A stretch of 6,637 bases of DNA. Origin: an uncultured Methylococcaceae bacterium. Lineage in GTDB: Bacteria; Pseudomonadota; Gammaproteobacteria; Methylococcales; Methylomonadaceae. Numbering within the stretch: position 1 is the first letter of the stretch; each line of letters opens with the position of its first letter. The stretch is taken from positions 1 through 6,637 of the forward strand of contig CAIQND010000320.1 of the NCBI GenBank assembly GCA_903873045.1, read 5' to 3'. A program made the position numbers and the translations under genes. Of the stretch, positions 1-6,047 are shown one piece after another. The notes under the pieces were generated by a model. It ran no database searches, was not told the DNA's origin, and worked only from the letters and a program-made list of their open reading frames with translations.

Positions 1-749
1 GCATGAACCCTGATTTGATGGGTACGTCCGGTTTTTGGGGACGCTTCTACCAAGGTTGCATGACGAAAGGTTTTTAAGCGAGTGAAGAGTGTTTCAGCCG
101 ACTTTCCGGCTTGACTGATTATCACCATACGCTCGCCGCCTTTACTGACATTTTTTAACAAAGGCGCTGTTACTATCAGTTTTTTTCTGCCCCACTGTCC
201 TGCAAGTAAGGCATGATAAGTCTTGTGAATCTCGCTATTTCTAAAAAACTCTTGTAATTGACGCAAGGCACTGCGTTTTTTAGCGATTAACAGGCAACCG
301 GAGGTATCTTTATCAAGTCGATGCACCAGTTCCAAAAACCGTGCTTCGGGTCTTATCAGTCTAAGTCCTTCAATAATGCCGGAACTGACACCACTGCCAC
401 CATGCACAGCAAAGCCCGCCGGTTTATTGATGACCATAAAGCCGTCATCTTCAAATAAAATGCCTTGTTGCAGTGCTGCTTGCAAGCCTTGAGGAACATA
501 AAGTTCTTCGCTGCGTTCAGCGACTCTGACGGGCGGGATTCTGACTATGTCACCGGCAGCCAACCGGTATTTAACATCGACGCGGCCTTTGTTAACCCTG
601 ACTTCGCCTTTTCTTACAATGCGATAAATACGGCTTTTAGGGACTCCTTTTAAGCGGGCAATTAAAAAATTGTCTAATCGTTGATCGCAATTGTCTTCAG
701 TAATTTCGACATATACAACATGGGGTAACGTGTTTTCTTCTATACTCAT
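1..749 (-). CDS. rluC: 23S rRNA pseudouridine synthase RluC (3' end outside window)
   Basis: RluC converts specific uridines of 23S rRNA (positions 955, 2504 and 2580 in E. coli) to pseudouridine during large-subunit assembly in the cytoplasm. I translated 249 codons leftward from the ATG at 749; the reading frame is open to the window edge. Residues about 20-80 form an S4-type RNA-binding domain (QRLDNFL, then KSRIYRIVRKGEVRVN). The RluA-family catalytic motif HRLDKDTSG lies at 143-151, with the catalytic Asp at 146. The visible end reads GRTHQIRVH, the conserved motif of the family. About 70 C-terminal residues should lie outside the window, given about 319 residues in E. coli RluC. It is divergent from rne, as in E. 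coli. No Shine-Dalgarno sequence precedes the ATG, but no better in-frame start was found. The rne neighbour and S4 domain favour RluC over RluA or RluD. Confidence 0.95.
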   Translation of the reverse strand, partial: MSIEENTLPHVVYVEITEDNCDQRLDNFLIARLKGVPKSRIYRIVRKGEVRVNKGRVDVKYRLAAGDIVRIPPVRVAERSEELYVPQGLQAALQQGILFEDDGFMVINKPAGFAVHGGSGVSSGIIEGLRLIRPEARFLELVHRLDKDTSGCLLIAKKRSALRQLQEFFRNSEIHKTYHALLAGQWGRKKLIVTAPLLKNVSKGGERMVIISQAGKSAETLFTRLKTFRHATLVEASPKTGRTHQIRVH

Positions 750-756
750 TATGTAA

Positions 757-765
757 ATAATACCA
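757..765 (-). promoter_or_regulatory. Possible extended -10 promoter of rluC
   Basis: On the minus strand TGG followed by TATTAT (762 to 757) makes an extended -10 element. It ends only 7 nt before the rluC ATG, and there is no convincing -35. Transcription from here would start at or almost at the start codon, giving a leaderless mRNA, which fits the missing Shine-Dalgarno sequence. This is inferred from sequence only, and an upstream promoter is possible. Confidence 0.3.
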
Positions 766-793
766 GTATCCAGAGATAATTGATTCTTTAAAA

Positions 794-822
794 TTGATGT
801 GAGACGATAAGGTTGTTATATT
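794..822 (+). promoter_or_regulatory. Predicted sigma70 promoter of rne
   Basis: A -35 TTGATG (794-799) is separated by exactly 17 nt from a -10 TATATT (817-822). Transcription should start near 829. This would give an rne leader of about 425 nt, comparable to the long (about 360 nt) leader of E. coli rne. Other rne promoters could exist further downstream in the same gap. Confidence 0.6.
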
Positions 823-828
823 AGGCAA

Positions 829-1253
829 GTTTTTATAAAGAACATACTTAATGCCCCGCCGATTTCAATAAAAAAACTTGGCGTGGAGCAACTTAATGAA
901 AGTTAAAACAACACAATGTGTCCTTAACCTTCCATTATACGATTTTTGGGTTCATCGTTCGACCCTAGACGAACGATTTTTTAAACCCTGTTTAAAACAG
1001 AATTTACCACTAAAGACTAAAAATAAATATTAACTTGGCATCTGTCCGCGCTAACCCTATGACTTTACCGGTTGTAAGTCTTAAATAACGACAAAAATGC
1101 GCAGATGACGGAACCTAAGACCGTAATAACGAAGCTGATGGTTTTTTTTGACCTATTGCTTCATATTTGTATTGAAACACAATGATGCGATGACCAAAAC
1201 CAGTCTAATTGAGTAAATTCTGACAATGGAGCAGGAAACTACAAGGATACCAA
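829..1253 (+). promoter_or_regulatory. Long structured 5' leader of rne (candidate autoregulatory element)
   Basis: This stretch between the predicted start site and the rne ATG has no coding potential that I can support. It contains three stem-loops. The first, 853-889, pairs GCCCCGCC with GGCGTGGAGC through two single-base bulges. The second, 948-988, has a perfect 8-bp inner stem ATCGTTCG/CGAACGAT and an outer GGGTT/AACCC. The third, 1039-1107, has CATCTG/CAGATG plus CGC/GCG around a 4-nt bulge and encloses an inner hairpin at 1061-1080. In E. coli, RNase E binds a stem-loop in its own leader and degrades the mRNA when enzyme is in excess (Rfam rne5). Position and architecture fit that mechanism; homology to rne5 has not been tested. 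The rne ribosome binding site AAGGA (1243-1247) sits 6 nt before the ATG. Confidence 0.6.
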
Positions 1254-3692
1254 ATGAAAAGAATGCTTATCAACGCTACGCAGGCTGAAGAACTGCGAGT
1301 CGCTTTGGTAGACGGTCAAAAACTTTATGATTTTGACATAGAAGTCCCTTCAAAAGAACAAAAAAAGTCCAACATATACAAAGGTATTATCACCCGCGTA
1401 GAACCCAGTCTGGAAGCCGCCTTTATAAATTACGGCGCTGAAAAACACGGATTTTTACCTTTTAAGGAAATTTCACCGCTCTATCGACAACTTCAGGAAG
1501 GTGCCGAAGAAGGTCGCCGACCCGCTATAAAAGACATGATCAAGGAAGGTCAGGAAATTATTGTTCAAATTGAAAAAGAAGAACGCGGCAATAAAGGCGC
1601 GGCTTTAACCACCTATATCAGCCTGGCCGGCACTTATTTGGTGTTAATGCCTAATAATCCCAAGGCGGGTGGCATATCAAGGCGCATAGAAGGCGAAACC
1701 CGCAGTGATTTGCGTGAAGTCATGGCCTCGCTTGAGATTCCTGACAGCATGGGCCTGATCGTCAGAACGGCAGGCTGTGGAAAGAATGCCGAAGAACTGC
1801 AATGGGATTTAAACTATCTGCTACAACTGTGGGAAGCTATTGAGCGCTCGTCCACTGAGCAGAAAGCACCCTTTTTGGTATTTCAGGAAAGCAACGTCAT
1901 TATTAGAGCCTTGCGTGACCATTTACGCGGCAATATTGATGAAATTCTAATTGATAATGAAGAGTCGTTTAAATTAGTACAAGACTTCCTTAAAGAAGTG
2001 ATGCCGCATTTCTTGCCAAAAGCCAAGCTGTATCAAGACGCAGTGCCTTTATTTAGCCGTTATCAGATTGAATCTCAAATTGAAGTGGCTTATTGTCGAG
2101 AAGTGTCATTGCCTTCAGGCGGGTCATTGGTTATCGATCATACCGAAGCCTTAACGTCAGTTGATATCAACTCTGCACGCGCTACCAAAGGCAGTGACAT
2201 TGAAGAAACGGCGCTCAATACCAACCTGGAAGCGTGCGATGAAATTGCCCGTCAACTGCGGTTACGCGATTTGGGTGGATTGTTTGTTATCGACTTTATC
2301 GATATGTTATCCAACAAAAATCAACGGACGGTTGAAAATCATCTGCGTGATGCGCTTAAAATTGATCGGGCCCGTATTCAAACCAGCCGCATCTCGCGTT
2401 TTGGCTTGCTGGAAATGTCCAGACAAAGAATGCGTCCGTCTCTGGGCGATTCTACGCAATTACCGTGTCCGCGTTGTAAAGGTCAAGGGACTATTCGTAA
2501 TGTTGAATCCGTTGCCTTGTCGGTCTTAAGGATTCTTGAAGAAGAAGCCATGAAGAAAGGCACGGAAAAAGTTATTGCCCATTTGCCTATTGAATGCGCG
2601 ACTTTTCTGTTAAACGAAAAGCGTCACGCCATTGAGCAAATTGAAGCCAGACTTAAAGTGGGCATTATTATTCTGCCGAGTAAACATCTTGAAACGCCAG
2701 CTTATGACATTGACCGCATCAAAGAAAAAGAATTTGTCGATGACAAGCCCAGTTATTTGCAAATAAAAGCAGAAGACATCACTATTCCGGATTTTGCACA
2801 GCAAATCAAGCCAAAACTTGAAAAAGCGGCAATCAAGGAGTTTATGCATGATTCTCCTGCACCCGTGCAAATTAAAAATGAAGCCGCCAGTCTGATTAAA
2901 CGCTTCTGGGATAAGCTGATAGGCCCCAGTGCAGAGCCAGAAGAGGTAGTGGCGGCACCCGCACCGGCACCTGTCGTTGAAAAAGTCAGGTCAACTGATG
3001 ACAGCCAACCGAGCCGAGGTCGAAACAACAACAGACGCGGAGGCAGAAATCAAGGCTCAAGATCACAGGAACCACGTCCTCCTCGCGTTCCAAAAGAGCA
3101 AGACATCAAGCAGGAACAAAACAAGGATAACAAAGAAAATAAAGAAAATAAAGAACCGAAACCTAACCGTAATATCCGGGGGCCGGGACGTAACGTAAGG
3201 CGTAATCTTGCACCCGTCAACACTATGACTGATGAGACGGTAGAGCTGGTTAAAAATAAACCGGTTGCAGCTAATGAAGCAGCAGTCACTGAAGCCACGA
3301 TACTGGTGCCTGACAGTTCTGTATCGCCTGAAGAACAAGCCAGGCAAGCCGCCAGAAAAAGTACCAACCGAAGAGGCCCAAACCGTAGAAGACCCCGTAA
3401 TCCCAACTACAAAAAAGCCGATGGTGAAGGTGATTCAAATGACGGTGAAGGTGATTCAAACGGTGGCGGTAGTGAAGGCATAGCTGACACACAAAGCGAA
3501 GCTCGTCCTGCGCCATCGCGTTCTTATGACAGCGATTTTGCAGAAATAGTTGAAAAAATTGAAAAATCTGAAAGGGCCGAGCGTCCTGAACCTCAGGCAC
3601 CGGTTTCAGTGGCTCCAGAACCACAAAAAGCCATTACTGAAGCTGCACCCAAAGCAGTAGAATCCACAAAGCAAGACACCCCAGCAGAGTAA
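1254..3692 (+). CDS. rne: Ribonuclease E
   Basis: RNase E is the essential endoribonuclease that initiates mRNA decay, processes rRNA and tRNA precursors, and scaffolds the degradosome at the inner membrane. The start MKRMLINATQ matches the family exactly and has AAGGA 6 nt upstream. An S1 domain spans about 38-119. The 5'-monophosphate sensor Arg and Thr are R171 and T172 (LIVRTAG). Catalytic metal-binding residues are D304 (SVDINSARATKG) and D347 (VIDFIDM). The Zn-link cysteines are C405 and C408 (CPRCKG), so catalysis and tetramerisation should be intact. Residues 543-557 (SLIKRFWDKLIG) resemble the amphipathic membrane-binding helix. The remainder is a low-complexity scaffold with Arg-rich RNA-binding stretches at about 587-612, 639-651 and 697-721, and a predicted short helix near 760-775. 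At 812 residues it is shorter than the 1061 of E. coli; the shortening is in the scaffold. The C-terminal partners cannot be identified from sequence. Confidence 0.99.
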   Translation: MKRMLINATQAEELRVALVDGQKLYDFDIEVPSKEQKKSNIYKGIITRVEPSLEAAFINYGAEKHGFLPFKEISPLYRQLQEGAEEGRRPAIKDMIKEGQEIIVQIEKEERGNKGAALTTYISLAGTYLVLMPNNPKAGGISRRIEGETRSDLREVMASLEIPDSMGLIVRTAGCGKNAEELQWDLNYLLQLWEAIERSSTEQKAPFLVFQESNVIIRALRDHLRGNIDEILIDNEESFKLVQDFLKEVMPHFLPKAKLYQDAVPLFSRYQIESQIEVAYCREVSLPSGGSLVIDHTEALTSVDINSARATKGSDIEETALNTNLEACDEIARQLRLRDLGGLFVIDFIDMLSNKNQRTVENHLRDALKIDRARIQTSRISRFGLLEMSRQRMRPSLGDSTQLPCPRCKGQGTIRNVESVALSVLRILEEEAMKKGTEKVIAHLPIECATFLLNEKRHAIEQIEARLKVGIIILPSKHLETPAYDIDRIKEKEFVDDKPSYLQIKAEDITIPDFAQQIKPKLEKAAIKEFMHDSPAPVQIKNEAASLIKRFWDKLIGPSAEPEEVVAAPAPAPVVEKVRSTDDSQPSRGRNNNRRGGRNQGSRSQEPRPPRVPKEQDIKQEQNKDNKENKENKEPKPNRNIRGPGRNVRRNLAPVNTMTDETVELVKNKPVAANEAAVTEATILVPDSSVSPEEQARQAARKSTNRRGPNRRRPRNPNYKKADGEGDSNDGEGDSNGGGSEGIADTQSEARPAPSRSYDSDFAEIVEKIEKSERAERPEPQAPVSVAPEPQKAITEAAPKAVESTKQDTPAE
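3129..3155 (+). repeat. In-frame 9-bp triplet repeat within rne
   Basis: Three consecutive 9-bp units (AACAAAGAA, then AATAAAGAA twice) encode NKE three times at residues 626-634. They lie in the charged linker between two Arg-rich segments of the RNase E scaffold. Unit number could vary between strains without breaking the frame. Confidence 0.9.
3420..3461 (+). repeat. In-frame 21-bp tandem duplication within rne
   Basis: Two 21-bp copies lie back to back (3420-3440 and 3441-3461). Each encodes DGEGDSN, residues 723-736. They differ at two third-codon positions: GAT to GAC and AAT to AAC. They form an acidic linker directly after the Arg-rich segment 697-721. The near identity suggests a recent duplication. 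Confidence 0.95.
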
Positions 3693-3698
3693 TAAATA

Positions 3699-3740
3699 AC
3701 CCCACCCTTGGATGCGCAATACGCATTTCAAGGGTGGGGT
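3699..3740 (+). terminator. Rho-independent terminator of rne
   Basis: Perfect 12-bp arms ACCCCACCCTTG (3699-3710) and CAAGGGTGGGGT (3729-3740) begin 6 nt after the rne stop codon and are followed by three more Ts and an AT-rich tract. A second stem ATGCG/CGCAT (3712-3716/3722-3726) extends the hairpin inside the loop. rne itself ends with tandem TAA codons, so it appears to be monocistronic. Confidence 0.95.
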
Positions 3741-3857
3741 TTTATAACACCTGTCAAAATTATCAACCCCGTCGTTAAAAGATCAGTTCTTTCGTTGTGC
3801 ATGTTACGCATAACAAAAACCTCAGCCCAATAGACCGTCTCATACATTGACTGCCAG

Positions 3858-3902
3858 TAATCAAGCATTAACCCGGCAACAGCTAAAAGCGGGTTTGGAT
3901 TA
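3858..3902. repeat. Nested inverted repeats in the rne-antitoxin gap
   Basis: An outer inverted repeat TAATC/GATTA (3858-3862/3898-3902) encloses a perfect inner repeat AACCCG/CGGGTT (3870-3875/3890-3895) with a 14-nt loop. A further repeat TGTCCA/TGGACA lies at 3926-3931/3947-3952. No poly-T tract follows, so it is not an obvious terminator. I saw no credible gene between 3746 and 3982. The function is unknown; it could be a REP-like element or a remnant of an insertion. Confidence 0.45.
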
Positions 3903-3982
3903 CACCTTTAACACGCACTGTTTAATGTCCAACAGGGTGGTTAGACTGGACAGGATAATTGTCTCTGAACAGTAAATACTAT

Positions 3983-4011
3983 TTGTTTAGTCGAATTGCA
4001 AGTGCTATAGT
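3983..4011 (+). promoter_or_regulatory. Predicted promoter of the toxin-antitoxin operon
   Basis: A -35 TTGTTT (3983-3988) is separated by 17 nt from a -10 TATAGT (4006-4011). The -10 is preceded by TGC, making an extended -10 that can compensate for the weak -35. Transcription should start near 4018, about 22 nt before the antitoxin ATG. Confidence 0.5.
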
Positions 4012-4026
4012 TATATTTTTATATAA
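4011..4026. promoter_or_regulatory. Candidate antitoxin operator (AT-rich inverted repeat)
   Basis: Perfect 6-bp arms TTATAT (4011-4016) and ATATAA (4021-4026) are separated by TTTT. They overlap the end of the predicted -10 and the start site. MazE/ChpS-type antitoxins bind palindromes in their own promoter with their AbrB-like domain, so this position is right for autorepression. The AT-richness makes chance occurrence possible. Confidence 0.4.
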
Positions 4027-4039
4027 TATAGGTATAGCC

Positions 4040-4297
4040 ATGCACACTACAAGTCTTCGTAAAGTGGGCGGTTCAATTATGCTGGCGGTTCCACCAGCCA
4101 TTCTCGATATGTTGCAGATGGGCGCCGGTACTACGGTCAGCGTTGATGTTGATCATGGCCGATTGGTGGTTGAGCCTCAATTACGTAAACGCTATACCCT
4201 CAACGAGTTATTGGCGCAATGTGATGTTACCGTTCCGATGAGTGCTGAAGATCACGCTTGGTTGGATTCTGACCCAGTCGGTAGCGAGTTGCTGTAA
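4040..4297 (+). CDS. ChpS/MazE-type antitoxin (AbrB-like)
   Basis: This is the labile antitoxin that should bind and neutralise the downstream toxin and repress their shared promoter. It has 85 residues from the ATG at 4040, which has AGG at 4030-4032, 7 nt upstream. An in-frame TTG at 3959 would add 27 residues, but these lie in AT-rich promoter-like DNA and match nothing in the family. The N-terminal half (LRKVGGSIMLAVPPAIL) is a swapped-hairpin AbrB/MazE DNA-binding domain, with GGS where many members have GNS. The C-terminal half (KRYTLNELLAQCD) closely resembles the toxin-binding segment of E. coli ChpS (RRYSLDELLAQCD). The stop codon TAA touches the toxin ATG, so translation is likely coupled. 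Confidence 0.92.
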   Translation: MHTTSLRKVGGSIMLAVPPAILDMLQMGAGTTVSVDVDHGRLVVEPQLRKRYTLNELLAQCDVTVPMSAEDHAWLDSDPVGSELL

Positions 4298-4630
4298 ATG
4301 GACAGGGGAGACATATATTTGGTTTCACTTGATCCAACTGCAGGTCGCGAACAACAAGGAACTCGCCCGGTTTTGATCGTCTCGCCCTCAGCTTTTAATC
4401 GCATAACTAATACACCGGTAGTTCTGCCTATTACGGGTGGCGGAAACCATGCTAGAACCAATGGCTTTGCGGTCACGTTGATGGGGGCAGGAATAAGCAC
4501 GACAGGCGTTATCCGTTGCGATCAGCCGCGAGCTATTGATTTAAGCGCTCGTCACGCCAAGAAACTGGAAAGTGTGCCAGAATTTATAATGGATGAAGTG
4601 TTGGCGCGGTTAACCGTTATCTTCGAATAG
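4298..4630 (+). CDS. ChpB/MazF/PemK-type endoribonuclease toxin
   Basis: This 110-residue toxin of the CcdB/PemK fold should cleave mRNA at short sequence motifs and stop growth when the antitoxin is degraded. Conserved elements are present: RGDIYLVSLDP at the N-terminus, then G-x-RPVLIVS with R23, PIT with T46, and an ARTNGF segment. The C-terminal DQPRAIDLSARHAKKL aligns by eye with the equivalent part of E. coli ChpB (NQVRMMDLHARLAKR), which makes it closer to ChpB than to MazF. R23 and T46 correspond to the Arg and Ser/Thr implicated in catalysis in this family, so the toxin looks intact. It starts directly after the antitoxin stop (TAAATG) with no strong Shine-Dalgarno sequence, which suggests coupling and a lower yield than the antitoxin. 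The cleavage motif cannot be predicted. Confidence 0.93.
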   Translation: MDRGDIYLVSLDPTAGREQQGTRPVLIVSPSAFNRITNTPVVLPITGGGNHARTNGFAVTLMGAGISTTGVIRCDQPRAIDLSARHAKKLESVPEFIMDEVLARLTVIFE

Positions 4631-4644
4631 ACAATCTTCTGCTG

Positions 4645-4693
4645 TTTCCCAAGCTCAAGCTTGGTAAACCTGTCTTGGAGGCTCCAGCTTCCA
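4645..4693. repeat. Pair of related small palindromes
   Basis: Two hairpin units lie 11 bp apart just after the toxin gene. The first has perfect 7-bp arms CCAAGCT/AGCTTGG (4649-4655/4658-4664) with a 2-nt loop; flanking TTT/AAA can extend it past one mismatch. The second has 8-bp arms TGGAGGCT/AGCTTCCA (4676-4683/4686-4693) with one G-T pair and a 2-nt loop. Both are centred on AGCT-NN-AGCT-like cores, so they look like diverged copies of one motif, as in dispersed palindromic repeat families. Neither has a poly-T tail. Confidence 0.55.
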
Positions 4694-4728
4694 GAGAACT
4701 GTCAAATGTGGGCAAAGATCGTATGGTA

Positions 4729-4777
4729 TAAAAAAAGACCCATGCAGCGATGTGAATAACTGCATGGGTCTTTTTAT
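4729..4777. terminator. Bidirectional Rho-independent terminator
   Basis: Perfect 11-bp arms GACCCATGCAG (4737-4747) and CTGCATGGGTC (4760-4770) are flanked by a run of As on the left and TTTTT on the right. The structure can therefore terminate the rightward toxin-antitoxin operon and the leftward envelope operon, which converge here. The OmpA-like gene's stop codon is only a few bases to its right. Confidence 0.95.
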
Positions 4778-4782
4778 AGCGG

Positions 4783-5481
4783 CTATTTCAAATCGGGACA
4801 ATCAATATAGTTGGAATGAACCGTACCGATTGCGACTGTCCGATGCTCCTGATTTGGCGTGTTATCGGGGCCGCCTTGCGCTTCACCCAACGCGGTAACG
4901 CGCAGTTGCTCAGGTCTAGCCCCTTTTTCTATCAACATTTGGCTGACGGTCGCGCCTCTTCTTTCGGATAAACTTTGATTGCTATCCGGGCTGCCAACCG
5001 TATCGGTATAAGCGATAACATCTGCAGTCGCGTCAGGATGAGATTCCAGATATTTGCCCAGGGTCGAAATGTGGTGGTCATTGGTTTTGTAAGGTATTGC
5101 ACTGCCGGTTTTGAAATAGGCGGCCGTTTGTTGAGCTACTTCAGCTTGATGATGGTTTTGTCCATGCACGGATGTTAACCATTGGCACAGCTCTTTTTCT
5201 GATGCAAGCCGGTGCTCGGCAGCTTCCTTCGCCGCATCCATGGCTTTTTGCCGTTCATCAATATTCCAATATTGATCGTTTTTCCAATGATCCAATACAT
5301 TATTGGCTTTCTCCGATTTTTCTTCGGCTAATTCCTCATGGTAAACTGATTGACCATAATGGCCGGCTACTGCGGCATCAATTCCCGAGGTGAGCCCGGG
5401 AATATCTTTCTCAGGCAGCGTACAGCCCGCAAGAGCTATGACTAACACTGCAAATGGCAGGTAAACACATTGTTTGTTCAT
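4783..5481 (-). CDS. OmpA-family outer-membrane lipoprotein
   Basis: This 232-residue protein is predicted to be anchored by lipid in the outer membrane and to bind peptidoglycan non-covalently. The signal sequence ends in the lipobox LAGC, with C20 as the lipidated residue. Residues about 45-105 are charged and helical (many E, K and A; includes YWNIDERQKAMDAAKEAAEHR), probably a periplasmic spacer or coiled coil. Residues about 125-220 form an OmpA C-terminal domain. Its diaminopimelate-binding pair is present with canonical spacing: D160 (AYTDTVGS) and R175 (LSERRG). The ATG at 5481 has AGAGGA 7 nt upstream. The gene lies 75 bp after the TIGR04073-family gene on the same strand, so co-transcription is likely. 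It differs from Pal in its long helical spacer. The specific function is unknown. Confidence 0.88.
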   Translation of the reverse strand: MNKQCVYLPFAVLVIALAGCTLPEKDIPGLTSGIDAAVAGHYGQSVYHEELAEEKSEKANNVLDHWKNDQYWNIDERQKAMDAAKEAAEHRLASEKELCQWLTSVHGQNHHQAEVAQQTAAYFKTGSAIPYKTNDHHISTLGKYLESHPDATADVIAYTDTVGSPDSNQSLSERRGATVSQMLIEKGARPEQLRVTALGEAQGGPDNTPNQEHRTVAIGTVHSNYIDCPDLK

Positions 5482-5503
5482 GATTTTATCCTCTCAGTGC
5501 AAA

Positions 5504-5524
5504 CCACCCACAACGTTGTGGTGG
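5504..5524. repeat. Palindrome between the two envelope genes
   Basis: A perfect 12-bp palindrome CACAACGTTGTG (5509-5520) is extended by CCAC/GTGG (5504-5507/5521-5524) across one bulged C. It lies in the 75-bp gap just upstream of the OmpA-like gene's ribosome binding site. On the transcript it would be a stable hairpin without a U tract, so it is more likely an mRNA processing or stability element, or a protein-binding site, than a terminator. Confidence 0.5.
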
Positions 5525-5556
5525 ATGGATACAACAGTTATTTAATGGGGGCAAAT

Positions 5557-5970
5557 CTATTCGCCATCATCCAGCGGTCCATACGTAGTCCAGAATCCTG
5601 GAATATGAATGCCGAAGTAACGCGTATCCTCGCTAAAGCGATCCCATACATAAGACGGTGAAATATAATCATCGGTTGGAATGGGTGAGGTAATTAATTC
5701 TGCTGCTCCTACAACCGTTCGGCTAACGGAATGTATTACACCGCGTAGGACGCCCCATGTTAAACCAACAAAAATATTTTCATCGTGACTGATGTTAATA
5801 ACATTTTTTGGTAATTCAATTAAGCCGGTTGTTGTGTTGGATAGCCCCTGAGTAAATTTTGATGTGAATTGTGGCAGGTAGCCAGGATCAGGCTCATTCG
5901 CATAAGCTGACCCGGCTGACAATAATGCGCTGCTAAGTATACAGGCAATATAGAGGTTTTTATAGTTCAT
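5557..5970 (-). CDS. Exosortase system-associated protein, TIGR04073 family
   Basis: This small secreted protein has 137 residues from the ATG at 5970, which has GGAGGA (5982-5977) 6 nt upstream. A TTG two codons earlier abuts that ribosome binding site and is a poor start. Residues 1-24 are a signal peptide with an AYA cleavage motif before N25. The mature protein has the pattern I associate with TIGR04073: GLSNTTTGLIELPKNVIN (43-60), a Gly-rich apolar stretch VGLTWGVLRGVIHSVSRTVVGAAEL (68-92, possibly membrane-associated), then SPIP and PSYVWDRF (105-112). The family is known from proteobacteria that encode exosortase and PEP-CTERM proteins; its biochemical role is not established. It probably forms an operon with the OmpA-like lipoprotein downstream. 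The C-terminal tail beyond FGIHIPG is not recognisable. Confidence 0.85.
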   Translation of the reverse strand: MNYKNLYIACILSSALLSAGSAYANEPDPGYLPQFTSKFTQGLSNTTTGLIELPKNVINISHDENIFVGLTWGVLRGVIHSVSRTVVGAAELITSPIPTDDYISPSYVWDRFSEDTRYFGIHIPGFWTTYGPLDDGE

Positions 5971-6047
5971 TTTCAATCCTCCAAAGATGGTTAAGACATC
6001 AGAATCAATGGGAGTCCGTCTTGATTGACTCTGAAAAATAGAGTTGA

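Noticed and set aside
465..653. Rightward 62-residue open frame
   Set aside because: It is antisense to the clearly conserved rluC coding sequence.
2161..2529. Rightward 122-residue open frame inside rne
   Set aside because: It lies in another frame within the conserved RNase E catalytic core and has no recognisable features.
2610..3624. Several leftward open frames opposite the 3' half of rne
   Set aside because: They are artefacts of the low-complexity scaffold coding region; compositions are biased and none has a credible start context.
3794..3814. Small hairpin GTTGTGC/GCATAAC
   Set aside because: It is a short stem with a wobble pair in AT-rich DNA and has no context to support a function.
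3706..3880. Leftward open frame of about 55 codons in the rne-antitoxin gap (contains MLDYWQSMYETVYW)
   Set aside because: It runs antisense through the rne terminator, has no upstream ribosome binding site that I could see, and matches no family I know.
4022..4027. Perfect TATAAT before the antitoxin gene as its -10 element
   Set aside because: The nearest -35-like TTGCAA is 20 nt away and transcription would start after the ribosome binding site; the TATAGT element upstream fits better.
3959..4039. N-terminal extension of the antitoxin from a TTG codon
   Set aside because: The extension overlaps the predicted promoter and operator, has no ribosome binding site, and matches no part of the family; the ATG at 4040 fits family length.
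4975..5661. Rightward open frames opposite the envelope operon
   Set aside because: They are antisense to two genes with signal peptides, ribosome binding sites and conserved motifs.
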